A program made the position numbers and the translations under genes. A stretch of DNA of 64,000 bases from Emcibacteraceae bacterium. GTDB taxonomy: Bacteria; Pseudomonadota; Alphaproteobacteria; Sphingomonadales; Emcibacteraceae. Positions 18,916 to 28,157 of the stretch are shown here, piece by piece (the first letter of the stretch is position 1; each line of letters begins with the position of its first letter). Below the pieces are notes generated by a model that was given only the letters and a program-made list of their open reading frames with translations, searched no databases and was not told the origin of the DNA. The stretch lies in the NCBI GenBank assembly GCA_021774795.1, contig JAJFIR010000031.1, positions 434,001 through 498,000 of the forward strand, read 5' to 3'.

Positions 18916-20919
18916 TTGGTTCTGTCACATCAAAACGATGACAATTTGGATGATACTAGGACGATAGGCGCGAAGATACAGACATTGATGCGCGCAATGG
19001 CGTTTCCTAGTATGCTGTTGTTACTTTATTTGATAATTTCGCTTGCTGATTTTTGGGGCTATGTACCGAAAATCGTACATGGTGCTGGGGTTGTTTTATT
19101 TTTATCAGCAGCGGTCTGTTTTTTTCTACTTTACTTTTTAAAAAGATATACATTTTCACTGAAACTAATAGCAGCAAGGTTTTCCATCTGTGCGTTCATT
19201 GCGGCACTTGCAGCGATTTGGAGCGGAGAGGAATTTCCGCGTCTGATGACCCTTGCGTTTAAGCCGCGAGCGTTTTTCGATTACCCTGAGCCAGAAATAT
19301 ACGCAACAATTACGCCGCCACTGTATCTTGGTTTAGATACTGTACGTAAAAATATTCTCGGTCAAGGTGGTCAAAAAACCGACCTAAATCCTATTCATGA
19401 AGGCAGTATTGTTGATGTTCATGTAGAAAATACCGACTGGCGGCCAGTCATTAGACTATCGGACGGCAAGGAAATACCTTTTGAAGAACTTGATGACGGA
19501 AGCTTTAAAGCGACAACAAGATTAATAGATCAAACAAGTTGGTCGATTAATCAAGGGTCACATTCATTTGGTTCATGGCCGACTATTTTAATAAAAGATC
19601 AAAATCCCGAAATTAAAAACTTTGCATTAGAAGATAACAAAAACGAGAAAGGTTATTTAACATTTAACATTGAAGTGGAAGATGATCATAAAATTATCAA
19701 AACGAAGCTTGGCGTAACAGCCGCTAGCCAAAATGATTTTAGCTTAGATAATCAACATGATTTATCACTCAGCGAAATCAAGTCGTTTAATAATAATTTT
19801 TATATAGATCTAACAGCATCTTCGCTGGCGGGAACCGACGTAAATCTGAAGCTTTTTGTAGAAGACGAAGCCGGTCAGATTTCATCGATGACCATGGAAA
19901 ATGTTAGTCTTCCGACAAAAAGGTTTAAGCATGCGGTGGCAGGAAAGCTCATTTCGCTTCGTAAGGATTTGGATCAACCAGATTATGATTTGAGGAGGCT
20001 GACGAGGCAAATACAGGCTCTCGGTCTGTTACCTGATGACGAAGGTTTGCCTCCGGTATATTACATGGCTCTGCGGTCCGCTTATTGGCGACTAACCAAC
20101 CCAACTTATGATGACGATGTAGAAATCGCCAAGGACTTATTGTGGGATGTTGCGATAAAACTTGAAGGAGGTGACATTAGTGTTATTGAAAATTCTCTGA
20201 TATCAAAATTGGATGATCTCCGGTTGGTTCTCAATCAAAAAAAACCGATTGCCGATGTTAGGAATGAGATAAGAAGTGCGGATCGGCTGTTTCGCAAATA
20301 TGCTAATGCAATGAAGATTAATTTTTCCAATTTATATAGCTTGGAAATAGATTTTAAATCTTTAAGAAAATTATATAGTTATATCTTGGCTTTTAGTGAG
20401 CAGGAAAAATATTATAACGCTGCGCTAGTGGTTGATTTTATTCGTAAAGGAATTGTTCAGAACGACGATTTAATATTGAGTAAAGAAGGTCTTGGAAATT
20501 ATTTTGTGCTTTCTGAAAGTAGGCAGATCATTGAAAATTTAATTTCTATACAAAAAACTTTGCTGGCTAGTTCATATAACGAGCAGATGAGTGCAAAAAG
20601 TAAAAACATCATCGATAACCAGGATATGAATAAAAACAGGATAATTCTACAAAGCAAAGTTGGTGATGCCGTTAAACTGTTGGGAGAGAAAATATCATTT
20701 ACCGGAACTTCTTCGGAATTCCTAATTCATAATGCTTCCCAGCTAATTCAGGAAATTTTGACCAACATGAAAACCAGCGAAATTTCACAAGTTACGCAGT
20801 CCCAGTCAGAACTTATTGGTGTTATGAGTAATCTTAGAAGGTTATTAAACAAGCCCGTTTCACAATCCAAAGAACTACGAGACATATTACACGAGATTAA
20901 TTCCAAGCCCGTATCGTAA
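18916..20919 (+). CDS. DUF4175 (TIGR02302) family membrane protein, short version
   Basis: Protein of unknown function found downstream of lysA in many alphaproteobacteria. The N-terminus has two or three membrane segments (about 30-110) followed by the family core with FPRLMTLAFKPRAFFDYPEPEIYATITPPLYL. Much of the rest is alpha-helical and probably periplasmic. At 667 residues it is shorter than the roughly 800-900 usual for the family, and it lacks the Gln/Gly-rich C-terminal region I would expect. The start is a TTG at 18916 preceded by AGAAAAGGG; an internal ATG at 18987 is the alternative. It converges on cpdR with a 9-base gap. Confidence 0.75.
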   Translation: MVLSHQNDDNLDDTRTIGAKIQTLMRAMAFPSMLLLLYLIISLADFWGYVPKIVHGAGVVLFLSAAVCFFLLYFLKRYTFSLKLIAARFSICAFIAALAAIWSGEEFPRLMTLAFKPRAFFDYPEPEIYATITPPLYLGLDTVRKNILGQGGQKTDLNPIHEGSIVDVHVENTDWRPVIRLSDGKEIPFEELDDGSFKATTRLIDQTSWSINQGSHSFGSWPTILIKDQNPEIKNFALEDNKNEKGYLTFNIEVEDDHKIIKTKLGVTAASQNDFSLDNQHDLSLSEIKSFNNNFYIDLTASSLAGTDVNLKLFVEDEAGQISSMTMENVSLPTKRFKHAVAGKLISLRKDLDQPDYDLRRLTRQIQALGLLPDDEGLPPVYYMALRSAYWRLTNPTYDDDVEIAKDLLWDVAIKLEGGDISVIENSLISKLDDLRLVLNQKKPIADVRNEIRSADRLFRKYANAMKINFSNLYSLEIDFKSLRKLYSYILAFSEQEKYYNAALVVDFIRKGIVQNDDLILSKEGLGNYFVLSESRQIIENLISIQKTLLASSYNEQMSAKSKNIIDNQDMNKNRIILQSKVGDAVKLLGEKISFTGTSSEFLIHNASQLIQEILTNMKTSEISQVTQSQSELIGVMSNLRRLLNKPVSQSKELRDILHEINSKPVS

Positions 20920-20928
20920 AAGATAGTA

Positions 20929-21303
20929 TTAGTGGATTTGATGCTTAGCCGTCAGTACGCTTTCAACGGCAAGACAAATTTCGTCCAAAGAGAACGGCTT
21001 GCTAATTACATTGTGGATCAAACTACCCATATTATGAGCACGCTGTCTTTCATGAACGAATCCGGTCATCATTAAGATTGGAAGCGCCGGATACTCGGCC
21101 GTTACTTTTAATGCAAGTGATATACCATCCATGACAGGCATGATAATATCAGTTAAAAGAAGGTCATAATCACTCTTTTCAAGCTCGACAATTGCGGCTC
21201 CACCGTCAGCTACACCAAAAGTTTCATGACCACGAAGTTTTAATGCCCGACAAATAAATGTGCGAACCGCGATTTCATCTTCTGCAATTAAAATTCGTGC
21301 CAT
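20929..21303 (-). CDS. cpdR: CpdR-like single-domain response regulator
   Basis: Stand-alone receiver domain of 124 residues, closely resembling Caulobacter CpdR, which in its unphosphorylated form directs ClpXP to degrade cell-cycle proteins. The acidic pocket (EDE at 8-10), phosphoacceptor D52 in LLLTDIIMPVMDG, the Thr in MMTGF and the Lys in ISKPFSL are all present; RAHNMGSLIHNVISKPF matches CpdR in length and order. I placed the start at MARILIAEDE (21303), the family start, and not 11 codons earlier. It lies alone between two unrelated genes, as cpdR does elsewhere. A CckA/ChpT phosphorelay partner is not in the window. Confidence 0.85.
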   Translation of the reverse strand: MARILIAEDEIAVRTFICRALKLRGHETFGVADGGAAIVELEKSDYDLLLTDIIMPVMDGISLALKVTAEYPALPILMMTGFVHERQRAHNMGSLIHNVISKPFSLDEICLAVESVLTAKHQIH

Positions 21304-21374
21304 ATTACGCTCTTGCTTTCCCGTTACGGCAATCAATACACATAAAATCTTTATAATTTGTTATTTTTTGCAGA

Positions 21375-22199
21375 TTAATTTGTTGTAAATAAGACACTTA
21401 TGTCGCGCGCATTAGCAGGTGGGTTCGGCAGGGAAGTTTCGAAATTCACCATTTCTCCCGGTGACGCATTTAATTTTACCGGATCAAAATTCCATTCCCG
21501 TATATTTTGCCGGTTTTCATCAAGCAATATGATTTTTAATTGAGGGATGGTTTGTTCTGTGCTTGAGATATTTTCTACATTACCGGCTATTACCAAATGA
21601 GGCATATTGTTTCTATTCTCTTGCCGTGGTGCTAAATCACGTATTTGCAGACGCTCATTTATCGGCGTGACTTCCGGGACGTCAAGAACCTTTGGTTGTG
21701 CAGTGTCCGCAAGGCCAACAGCCACATATAATTTTTTGGATGCTGGCCAGCTATTGGTGATTGAGTTTTGAAACAGCAGAAATGAGCCAATAATGGCCGT
21801 GACAAATATAAATAGTGAGATCCAGCCAAGCTTATTCGAGCCATATTTATGGTTTTGAAGAGCCGGTAAGTTCGCTGTTTTCGCCGCCGGACGTCTACGT
21901 TTTTTGGGTTTCTGTATTGGAAAATCGTAGCTGGGTTCTTCACCCGGTTTATCATCGCCGGTATCGTCGTTCTCATTTTCCGAACTAGTATTGTCAGCAG
22001 GTTTTTCAGGCGCGGTATCGGGTTGGTCTACTGGATCCTTTGCCTCTTCTTGAGGCTTAATGACTTCCATCTCAGAATCCGGCTTGTTTTCAAACCAGCT
22101 ATGACTGCATTTAGCGCAACGTACCGTTCGCCCGTTTGGCATAAGGGCACCTGGGTTGACCACATATCTGGATTTACATTCTGGACAGGTTAAAATCAT
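21375..22199 (-). CDS. MJ0042 zinc-ribbon protein with DUF3426 domain
   Basis: A 274-residue membrane protein of unknown role. It opens with a zinc finger of the MJ0042 type (CPECKSRYVV and VRCAKCSHSWF, four Cys within the first 35 residues), then an acidic, Pro-rich linker to about 100, a basic patch (KPKKRRRP), a single membrane helix (about 125-145) and a periplasmic DUF3426 domain ending PPANARDISVLFTTN. This arrangement is common in alphaproteobacteria, where the gene is regularly divergent from ftsEX, as here. Confidence 0.88.
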   Translation of the reverse strand: MILTCPECKSRYVVNPGALMPNGRTVRCAKCSHSWFENKPDSEMEVIKPQEEAKDPVDQPDTAPEKPADNTSSENENDDTGDDKPGEEPSYDFPIQKPKKRRRPAAKTANLPALQNHKYGSNKLGWISLFIFVTAIIGSFLLFQNSITNSWPASKKLYVAVGLADTAQPKVLDVPEVTPINERLQIRDLAPRQENRNNMPHLVIAGNVENISSTEQTIPQLKIILLDENRQNIREWNFDPVKLNASPGEMVNFETSLPNPPANARDISVLFTTN

Positions 22200-22478
22200 A
22201 AATTAGTCCCGATTTGCAGCCAATCACCGCTATTATAAAAACACGTTATAGTATGCGCCTAAATGATTATCAATAGGATAACATTGAGCACTATGAAATC
22301 TCAACATTGTTACATAACAAAATTTTGTTAATAACACGTCTATAATATAATAAAATGATCCAGATTAATAAACTTAATCAACACTTTTTTAAAAGATAAA
22401 ATAAATCTATTGGAATTGCATTGTCATCTCTTCTATGGTCTAAAAGGCAAAATAATCACTTGAGACAAGGATATTTTT

Positions 22479-23177
22479 TTGGTTGAATTTAGAAATGTCA
22501 GTATGGGATATGACAAGGAATTTGATGTCCTGAAGGATATTTCTTTTAAACTAGAGCCCGGCTCAATGCATTTTCTAACTGGACCAAGCGGTGCCGGGAA
22601 AACGTCTCTGCTAAAATTGATGTATTTAGCACACCGCCCCACGCGAGGTGAATTGATAATGTTCGGGCAAGATGTAGCTAAGGCACAACGAGATGACCTG
22701 CCAAAATTACGGCGGCGTATAGGTGTTGTGTTTCAAGATTTTAGGCTGCTTGATCATCTGTCAGCGGTTGAGAATGTCGCTTTACCACTGCGGATAGCTG
22801 GCGGTAAGGGGCCACAAATTAACGAACATGTAGAAGAGCTTTTAAGTTGGGTTGGCCTTGATGACAGAATGATGGCAAACCCGTCATCATTATCTGGCGG
22901 CGAAAAACAACGTATCGCTATTGCACGCGCTGTTATCAGGCGACCTGATATATTACTGGCCGATGAGCCAACGGGAAATGTTGATCCTGAAATGGCAGAG
23001 CGTTTATTGTATCTTTTTGTCGAGCTTAACAAGTTAGGCACAACCATTGTTATTGCCACTCATGATAGTAGTCTTGTAGAGAAGATCGGCGCGCCACGGC
23101 TGCATTTGGAAAAAGGTAAATTGCTGCATATTGAGGGCACAAAACGAATAGTATCAGAGTATGAGGCTCCTCAATGA
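22479..23177 (+). CDS. ftsE: Cell division ATP-binding protein FtsE
   Basis: ATPase of the FtsEX complex, which with EnvC-type activators controls septal cell wall hydrolysis. The 232-residue ABC protein has Walker A GPSGAGKT, the Q-loop at VVFQDFR, signature LSGGEKQR and Walker B ILLADEPTGN. The start is a TTG at 22479 with AAGGA eight bases upstream; it gives the family-typical beginning VEFRNVSMGYD. The first ATG (22500) would delete the first strand. The end overlaps ftsX by 4 bases. Confidence 0.95.
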   Translation: MVEFRNVSMGYDKEFDVLKDISFKLEPGSMHFLTGPSGAGKTSLLKLMYLAHRPTRGELIMFGQDVAKAQRDDLPKLRRRIGVVFQDFRLLDHLSAVENVALPLRIAGGKGPQINEHVEELLSWVGLDDRMMANPSSLSGGEKQRIAIARAVIRRPDILLADEPTGNVDPEMAERLLYLFVELNKLGTTIVIATHDSSLVEKIGAPRLHLEKGKLLHIEGTKRIVSEYEAPQ

Positions 23178-24055
23178 GTACGTCGTTTGATTTTCTTCCA
23201 AGTGTAAAACATCGGGAGGCAACAAAATTTTTGCCGTGGGTAATGGCAATTATGGTTTATTTAAGCGCTTTAGCTGCTTCGGGCAGTCTTTTATTACACT
23301 CAGGATTCGATGATTGGGCGAGCTCTCTACAAGGGCGGGTGACTGTGCAAGTTACAGGCGAAGATTTTGAAGAAATACGGTCTCAAGCCATTGAAATTCA
23401 GGATATGTTACGGCAAACTCCAGGCATACTTTCTGCAAGAGTTCTTGAGAAAGAAGAAATTATAGAACTGTTAGAGCCGTGGTTAGGAGAGGGAAATGTT
23501 ACGGAGGACCTTCCTGTTCCTGTGATGATAGATATGGAAACCGCACCTGATGTCTACGTAAACTTAGAGGCATTGGAAATTAAACTAAAACAAATAACGG
23601 ACACTGTTTATCTTGATGATCACGCGCGGTGGCTGGTTCATTTCTATAATCTGACCTATACGATTGAGTATACCGCTATTGGTATCTTAATTATGATTAT
23701 TTTAGCATCAATATGTATTATTATTTTTGGCACTAAATCGAGCATGTCTGAACATAAAACTACAATCGAGATAATGCATCTTATGGGAGCTCACGACCAA
23801 ATGATTGCGAAGGCGTATCAAAAGCGTTTCATGCTATATGGTTTAGTGGGAGGCGTTTACGGATTATTTCTGGCTTTTATAACTCTTTATGGGTTGTCGC
23901 ATTTAGTACAAAACCTAGCGAGTGGCCTTGTGGAAATACCGACGTTTCCTTATGTGATGATGTCTACTTTGCTGATATTTCCAATAATGTTTGCTCTTCT
24001 TGCCATGCTAACGGCAAGAATTACTGTTATGCGTGAATTAGGAAGGATGACATAA
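23174..24055 (+). CDS. ftsX: Cell division protein FtsX
   Basis: Integral membrane partner of FtsE. The 293-residue protein has the expected four membrane segments (about 20-45, 160-190, 215-240 and 255-285) with a large periplasmic loop after the first, where EnvC-like activators bind in E. coli. It starts inside the last codons of ftsE (ATGA overlap). The envC-like gene at 2424-3728 is the likely partner, by inference from E. coli. Confidence 0.93.
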   Translation: MSTSFDFLPSVKHREATKFLPWVMAIMVYLSALAASGSLLLHSGFDDWASSLQGRVTVQVTGEDFEEIRSQAIEIQDMLRQTPGILSARVLEKEEIIELLEPWLGEGNVTEDLPVPVMIDMETAPDVYVNLEALEIKLKQITDTVYLDDHARWLVHFYNLTYTIEYTAIGILIMIILASICIIIFGTKSSMSEHKTTIEIMHLMGAHDQMIAKAYQKRFMLYGLVGGVYGLFLAFITLYGLSHLVQNLASGLVEIPTFPYVMMSTLLIFPIMFALLAMLTARITVMRELGRMT

Positions 24056-24062
24056 TTTAAAA

Positions 24063-24632
24063 ATGCGGTTAATATTATTAATCTTTATATCATTTTCGCT
24101 GGTTTGGTTAGGGGGCTACCTTTGGTACCTCAACGAGCTTTCTATAATAAAGACTGAAATGGCTGAAAAAACAGACGCAATTGTAGTTCTGACGGGTGGA
24201 AAGAATCGCTTGAATGTAGCAGTGGAATTACTGGAAAACGAATATGCGAAAAAATTATATATATCGGGTGTTGATGAGAAGGTGACCCGCGGGGAACTCT
24301 TGAAGCTGCTTGGCAGCAGTAAAAAATTAGAGGAATGTTGTATAGAAAGTGGCAATCAGGCGGTAGATACCGTTGGAAATGCAATAGAGACAATGAACTG
24401 GATCAATAAAAATAATATCGAAAGCCTCCGTATCGTAACATCGTTAGAGCATATGCCGAGAGCCATCGTAGAATTTAAAAGATTTATGCCTGATGTTCAA
24501 TTGGTTGAGCATCCTGTAGGTAGTTGGCGTCCTGATAATATTAATTATTTTAATTTGTCGCAAGAATATAGCAAATATATCGTCAGTTTGATCAGGGCAC
24601 GAGCCTCAAGTCAAATATATAACGACGTGTGA
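24063..24632 (+). CDS. YdcF/DUF218-type membrane protein
   Basis: A 189-residue protein with one N-terminal membrane helix (about 3-22) and a DUF218 domain. Motifs seen are AIVVLTGGKNRL, LYISGVD and the later NTVGNAIE-like and TSLEHMPRA stretches. Relatives include SanA and ElyC, which influence the cell envelope; the reaction is not known. It follows ftsX by 7 bases and precedes plsC by 23 bases, so it is probably in the same operon. Confidence 0.8.
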   Translation: MRLILLIFISFSLVWLGGYLWYLNELSIIKTEMAEKTDAIVVLTGGKNRLNVAVELLENEYAKKLYISGVDEKVTRGELLKLLGSSKKLEECCIESGNQAVDTVGNAIETMNWINKNNIESLRIVTSLEHMPRAIVEFKRFMPDVQLVEHPVGSWRPDNINYFNLSQEYSKYIVSLIRARASSQIYNDV

Positions 24633-24655
24633 TGAATTAATAGGGAGAGCTTTTC

Positions 24656-25357
24656 TTGCGCTTATTGCGTTCAACATTATTTAAAGTGTTATTTTATATC
24701 TGGACAGGTTTGTTTTGTATTCTATACCTGCCATTAATGAAGTTACCCCGCGATAAACTTATTGCCTGCCAACGATTTTGGTCTCACGGTGTGTTGGTTA
24801 TCCTTCGCGCTGTGATGAATATAAAGCTGGAGATAAGAGGAATAGAGAATATCCCTGCCGGTGGTTCCATAATCGCGATGAAGCATCAATCTTCCTTCGA
24901 TACTTTTGTGATGCACACATTGGTAAGACATCCTGCGTTTGTTATGAAAAAAGAATTGCTGAAAATCCCTCTTTACGGAAGCTTCTGTAAAAATACGGGT
25001 ATGATACCGGTTGACCGTGATGGGGGTCTGAAGGCTTTAAAGAGATTAATGCAGCAGTCATCAGAAACGATTAAAGAGGGCCGTCAGCTCATCATTTTTC
25101 CGGAGGGATCCAGAAGTATTCCTGGGGACAAAATAGAATATCAATCCGGTATTTATGGTATCTATAAATTTACTAAAGTTCCGGTGGTTCCCGTTGCGCT
25201 AAATTCAGGCGTCTATTGGCCAAAAAAAGGCCATTTAGTGCCGGGAGGCACCATTGTTTTTGATTTTCTTGACCCTATTGAGCCGGGCAAAGATAAAGAT
25301 GAGTTTATGAATACGTTAGAAGATGAGATCGAAAAAGCCAGTATCCTTCTATTATAG
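24656..25357 (+). CDS. plsC: 1-acyl-sn-glycerol-3-phosphate acyltransferase
   Basis: Membrane enzyme that acylates lysophosphatidic acid to phosphatidic acid. The 233-residue protein has an N-terminal membrane segment (about 8-28), the catalytic HxxxxD motif in HQSSFD (about residue 77), the substrate motif MIPVDRDGG and FPEGSRS, which corresponds to the usual FPEGTRS. The start is a TTG at 24656 preceded by AGGGAGAG. It is downstream of ftsEX and the DUF218 gene. Confidence 0.93.
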   Translation: MRLLRSTLFKVLFYIWTGLFCILYLPLMKLPRDKLIACQRFWSHGVLVILRAVMNIKLEIRGIENIPAGGSIIAMKHQSSFDTFVMHTLVRHPAFVMKKELLKIPLYGSFCKNTGMIPVDRDGGLKALKRLMQQSSETIKEGRQLIIFPEGSRSIPGDKIEYQSGIYGIYKFTKVPVVPVALNSGVYWPKKGHLVPGGTIVFDFLDPIEPGKDKDEFMNTLEDEIEKASILLL

Positions 25358-25452
25358 AACTAACAAAACGACCTTATTCTCTCTGAATTTTTATATTGCC
25401 CCTGATTTTAATTTCGATAATATGAGGACGTTAATTTACTCGGGAAAGAAGA

Positions 25453-26124
25453 ATGAATACTAAAATCTCAATATTATTAGTAACTTATATCGGCCTCTTT
25501 CAAGCGGCAAATGCCGCTCCGGGCGATATGGCGGTCGGGATAAAAGCGGGGACGTTAGGTGCTGGTCTTGAACTTACGTTGGAAGCCGCAAACAGGGTTA
25601 ATGTTCGCTTCGGCGGGAACTATTTTAAGCTAAACAGGACAGTAGACATTGAAGGCAATGATTACGATCTCGATTTGAAACTGCAAAATTTCACCGCATT
25701 AGCGGACTGGTATATTACAGACGGGTCATTTCGCATCACCGCCGGAGCCGTACTTAATCAAAATGGATTAAAAGGTACGGCTTTAGCGAGCAATACATAT
25801 GATATTGACGGTACTATTTATACGGCAGCAGAAGTGGGGGTACTGAATGCTGATGTAGATTTTAGATCAGTTGCACCATATATCGGGATAGGATGGGGAA
25901 ATCCCCTCTCAGATGACAGCGATTGGTCGTTTATGGCTGATCTGGGTGTTATTTTTGCCGGTAAGCCAAGATTAGATATTATGTCCACGGGGGGAACGTT
26001 ATCAAACGACCCGGGGCTTGAAGCCAGTTTGGCTCAGACCGAAGCAGATTTTGCCAATTCCGATGAGTTACAATATCTTAAATTTCATCCTGTGATTTCA
26101 ATAGGATTAAATTATCGTTTTTGA
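25453..26124 (+). CDS. Predicted outer membrane beta-barrel protein
   Basis: A 223-residue precursor with a signal peptide (about 1-21, ending ANA), alternating hydrophobic and polar strands (AVGIKAGTLGAGLE, NVRFGGNYF, VAPYIGIGWG, SFMADLGVIF) and a C-terminal strand ending in YRF, the usual BAM recognition end. These point to a small eight-stranded barrel of the OmpA/OmpW size class. I do not recognise a named family. GAGG lies some 30 bases upstream and GGAAAGAAG directly before the ATG. Confidence 0.7.
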   Translation: MNTKISILLVTYIGLFQAANAAPGDMAVGIKAGTLGAGLELTLEAANRVNVRFGGNYFKLNRTVDIEGNDYDLDLKLQNFTALADWYITDGSFRITAGAVLNQNGLKGTALASNTYDIDGTIYTAAEVGVLNADVDFRSVAPYIGIGWGNPLSDDSDWSFMADLGVIFAGKPRLDIMSTGGTLSNDPGLEASLAQTEADFANSDELQYLKFHPVISIGLNYRF

Positions 26125-26196
26125 TTATACTCAAATAGGTTATTAAGAGAGTCTGATTTTTTCGGGTTCTTTTTTTGACAATAGCAGGATCTTTTT

Positions 26197-27240
26197 ATGC
26201 GGTTTAAAATAATTATTGCTTCTGTGCTCATATTAATAGCGGCATATAGTTTATTTTGGTTCCAAGTGGCGTCCAGGGTTGAGGACGATACGCTGGCGTG
26301 GATTGAGAAAACCAAAAATAATACTACGGGGCTTAAAGTTTTCGTCGGCGATTTAACGATTTCGGGCTTCCCTTACAGGATCGTTGTTGAAGCGTCATCG
26401 TTAAATGCAAGTTTTCCAAAAGATTCTTATGGGGAGCGTGCTATTTCAATGACAGTACCCGAAATTGCCGCAGTTTACCAACCATGGAACCCCAGTCACA
26501 TCATTGTAGTAACAGACTATTTCGATGCGACAATTGGTGAGATTAACGACCCCGAAATCAACATTAATTTTGATAAGGTTAAGTCATCGATTATCTTGGA
26601 TGCTGAGACAATGAAGATGGATAATCTTTCAATAGTCGCGGAAAAAATAAACTGGCAAAACGTGAATGTCAGCGGTGATCAAGCCGGGTCTGCGATGGAG
26701 ATGGCAGAGCTTCACCTTAGGAATAGTCAGCCGGGAATTGAAACGCAAAGCAGTTATGATTTGCCAGTACAGAAAGCTATATTTTTTAAAGCAAAAAATT
26801 CGGAGATAGCAGAGTTGGAGACAGGTCTATTTGGCAAATACGCAGATGAAATTATTATTGAGACTATTTTACATGCGAACAGACAACCGGACTTTACCAA
26901 ACTATCACTATCAACCTGGCGCGATGAAGGGGGCACTTTAAGTATTAAAAGCTTCGAATATGGCACAACCGACGCTCATATCAGTTTTAGCGGCGATATA
27001 ACGTTGGATGAGAATTTAAAGCCACTTGGTGCATTTGATGCAAAAGTTTCGGGAATTGAAAATATGTTTGGTGCACTTTCACGAAACGAAAATATTCCCC
27101 AAACGACAAGGTTGCTTTTGCAAGGACAGGCGCAAAGTGCCACCTCGTCAGAAGAAGTTCCGCTTTCCGTTAGTATGCAAAACGGCATGATGTATATTGG
27201 CCCTATACCTATTCTTGAATTAGATGCTATTATCGAGTGA
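26197..27240 (+). CDS. DUF2125 domain-containing exported protein
   Basis: A 347-residue protein with one N-terminal membrane helix or signal anchor (about 5-25) and a periplasmic DUF2125 domain; GLKVFVGDLTISGFPYRI near residue 45 is the family hallmark. The extended beta-strand pattern is like that of AsmA-type proteins. Function unknown. In alphaproteobacteria this gene often sits next to tyrC (prephenate dehydrogenase), as it does here, converging on it with a 2-base gap. Confidence 0.85.
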   Translation: MRFKIIIASVLILIAAYSLFWFQVASRVEDDTLAWIEKTKNNTTGLKVFVGDLTISGFPYRIVVEASSLNASFPKDSYGERAISMTVPEIAAVYQPWNPSHIIVVTDYFDATIGEINDPEININFDKVKSSIILDAETMKMDNLSIVAEKINWQNVNVSGDQAGSAMEMAELHLRNSQPGIETQSSYDLPVQKAIFFKAKNSEIAELETGLFGKYADEIIIETILHANRQPDFTKLSLSTWRDEGGTLSIKSFEYGTTDAHISFSGDITLDENLKPLGAFDAKVSGIENMFGALSRNENIPQTTRLLLQGQAQSATSSEEVPLSVSMQNGMMYIGPIPILELDAIIE

Positions 27241-27242
27241 AT

Positions 27243-28157
27243 TTAATCGTCCTGATGTCTACCAAAGTCGGCCACATCGTCTTCTTGTCCGGCATCAATA
27301 ATTTGCTTTCTTATCCGCCGTGTTTTTTCAAACATATCATAGAGTGCCTCCCCGTCACCCCAGCGTATAGCACGCTGCAATGCTGTCAGATCTTCGCTAA
27401 AGCGGCCAAGCATTTCGAGAACCGCATCTTTATTGTTTAAGAATACATCTCTCCACATAGTGGGGTTTGATGCCGCTATTCTTGTAAAGTCCCGAAAACC
27501 ACCAGCGGAAAATTTAATTACTTCGGACTTGGTTACCTCTTCCAGATCGCGGGCGGTCCCAACAATATTATAGGCAATTAAATGGGGTACATGGCTGGTA
27601 ATTGCGAGAACCTTGTCATGGTGTGATGCGTCCATAATTTCTACATTGCTGCCGAGCTGCTGCCAAAACTTTGTAAGGTTTGCCAGCGCGTCCGAATCTA
27701 TGGTTTTTAAGGGCGTTAAGATGGCCCAGCGGTCATGGAACAGACTTGCAAAGCCTGCCTCTGGCCCGGATTGCTCCGTTCCTGCTACGGGATGGCCGGG
27801 TATGATATGTATTTCATCACCGACATGAGGAGTGAGCATCCCGAATACCGCTTCTTTTATGCTGCCGGTATCTGTTAATGTCGCACCGTTTTTTAGATGG
27901 CTGCCTATCTTTTCAACTATTTCAGAATAGGCCCCGACGGGCGTTGCTAAAATTACAAGATCTGCACCTTTAACGGCTGAAACTAGATCAAGTTCCAACA
28001 AATCTACTATGTTCAGGTTGATTATCGGTATCTGGGAATCCGGACCACTGTCAAATCCAACTAGTTTTTCGCAAAGATTTTTTTCTTTTATTCCGCGGGC
28101 TAACGATGATCCTATGAGTCCAAGGCCAATAATTGATATTTTTTTATATAACACCAT
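27243..28157 (-). CDS. tyrC: Prephenate/arogenate (cyclohexadienyl) dehydrogenase
   Basis: NAD(P)-dependent oxidative decarboxylation in tyrosine synthesis. The 304-residue protein has the Rossmann motif GLGLIGSSLARG near the N-terminus, LATPVGAY, the HPVAGTEQSGPEAG region with the catalytic His, and FSAGGFRDFTRIA in the helical domain. No chorismate mutase domain is fused. It starts one base before the hisC stop region and the pair are co-directional, as is usual in alphaproteobacteria, where the HisC paralog can also act as an aromatic aminotransferase. Confidence 0.93.
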   Translation of the reverse strand: MVLYKKISIIGLGLIGSSLARGIKEKNLCEKLVGFDSGPDSQIPIINLNIVDLLELDLVSAVKGADLVILATPVGAYSEIVEKIGSHLKNGATLTDTGSIKEAVFGMLTPHVGDEIHIIPGHPVAGTEQSGPEAGFASLFHDRWAILTPLKTIDSDALANLTKFWQQLGSNVEIMDASHHDKVLAITSHVPHLIAYNIVGTARDLEEVTKSEVIKFSAGGFRDFTRIAASNPTMWRDVFLNNKDAVLEMLGRFSEDLTALQRAIRWGDGEALYDMFEKTRRIRKQIIDAGQEDDVADFGRHQDD

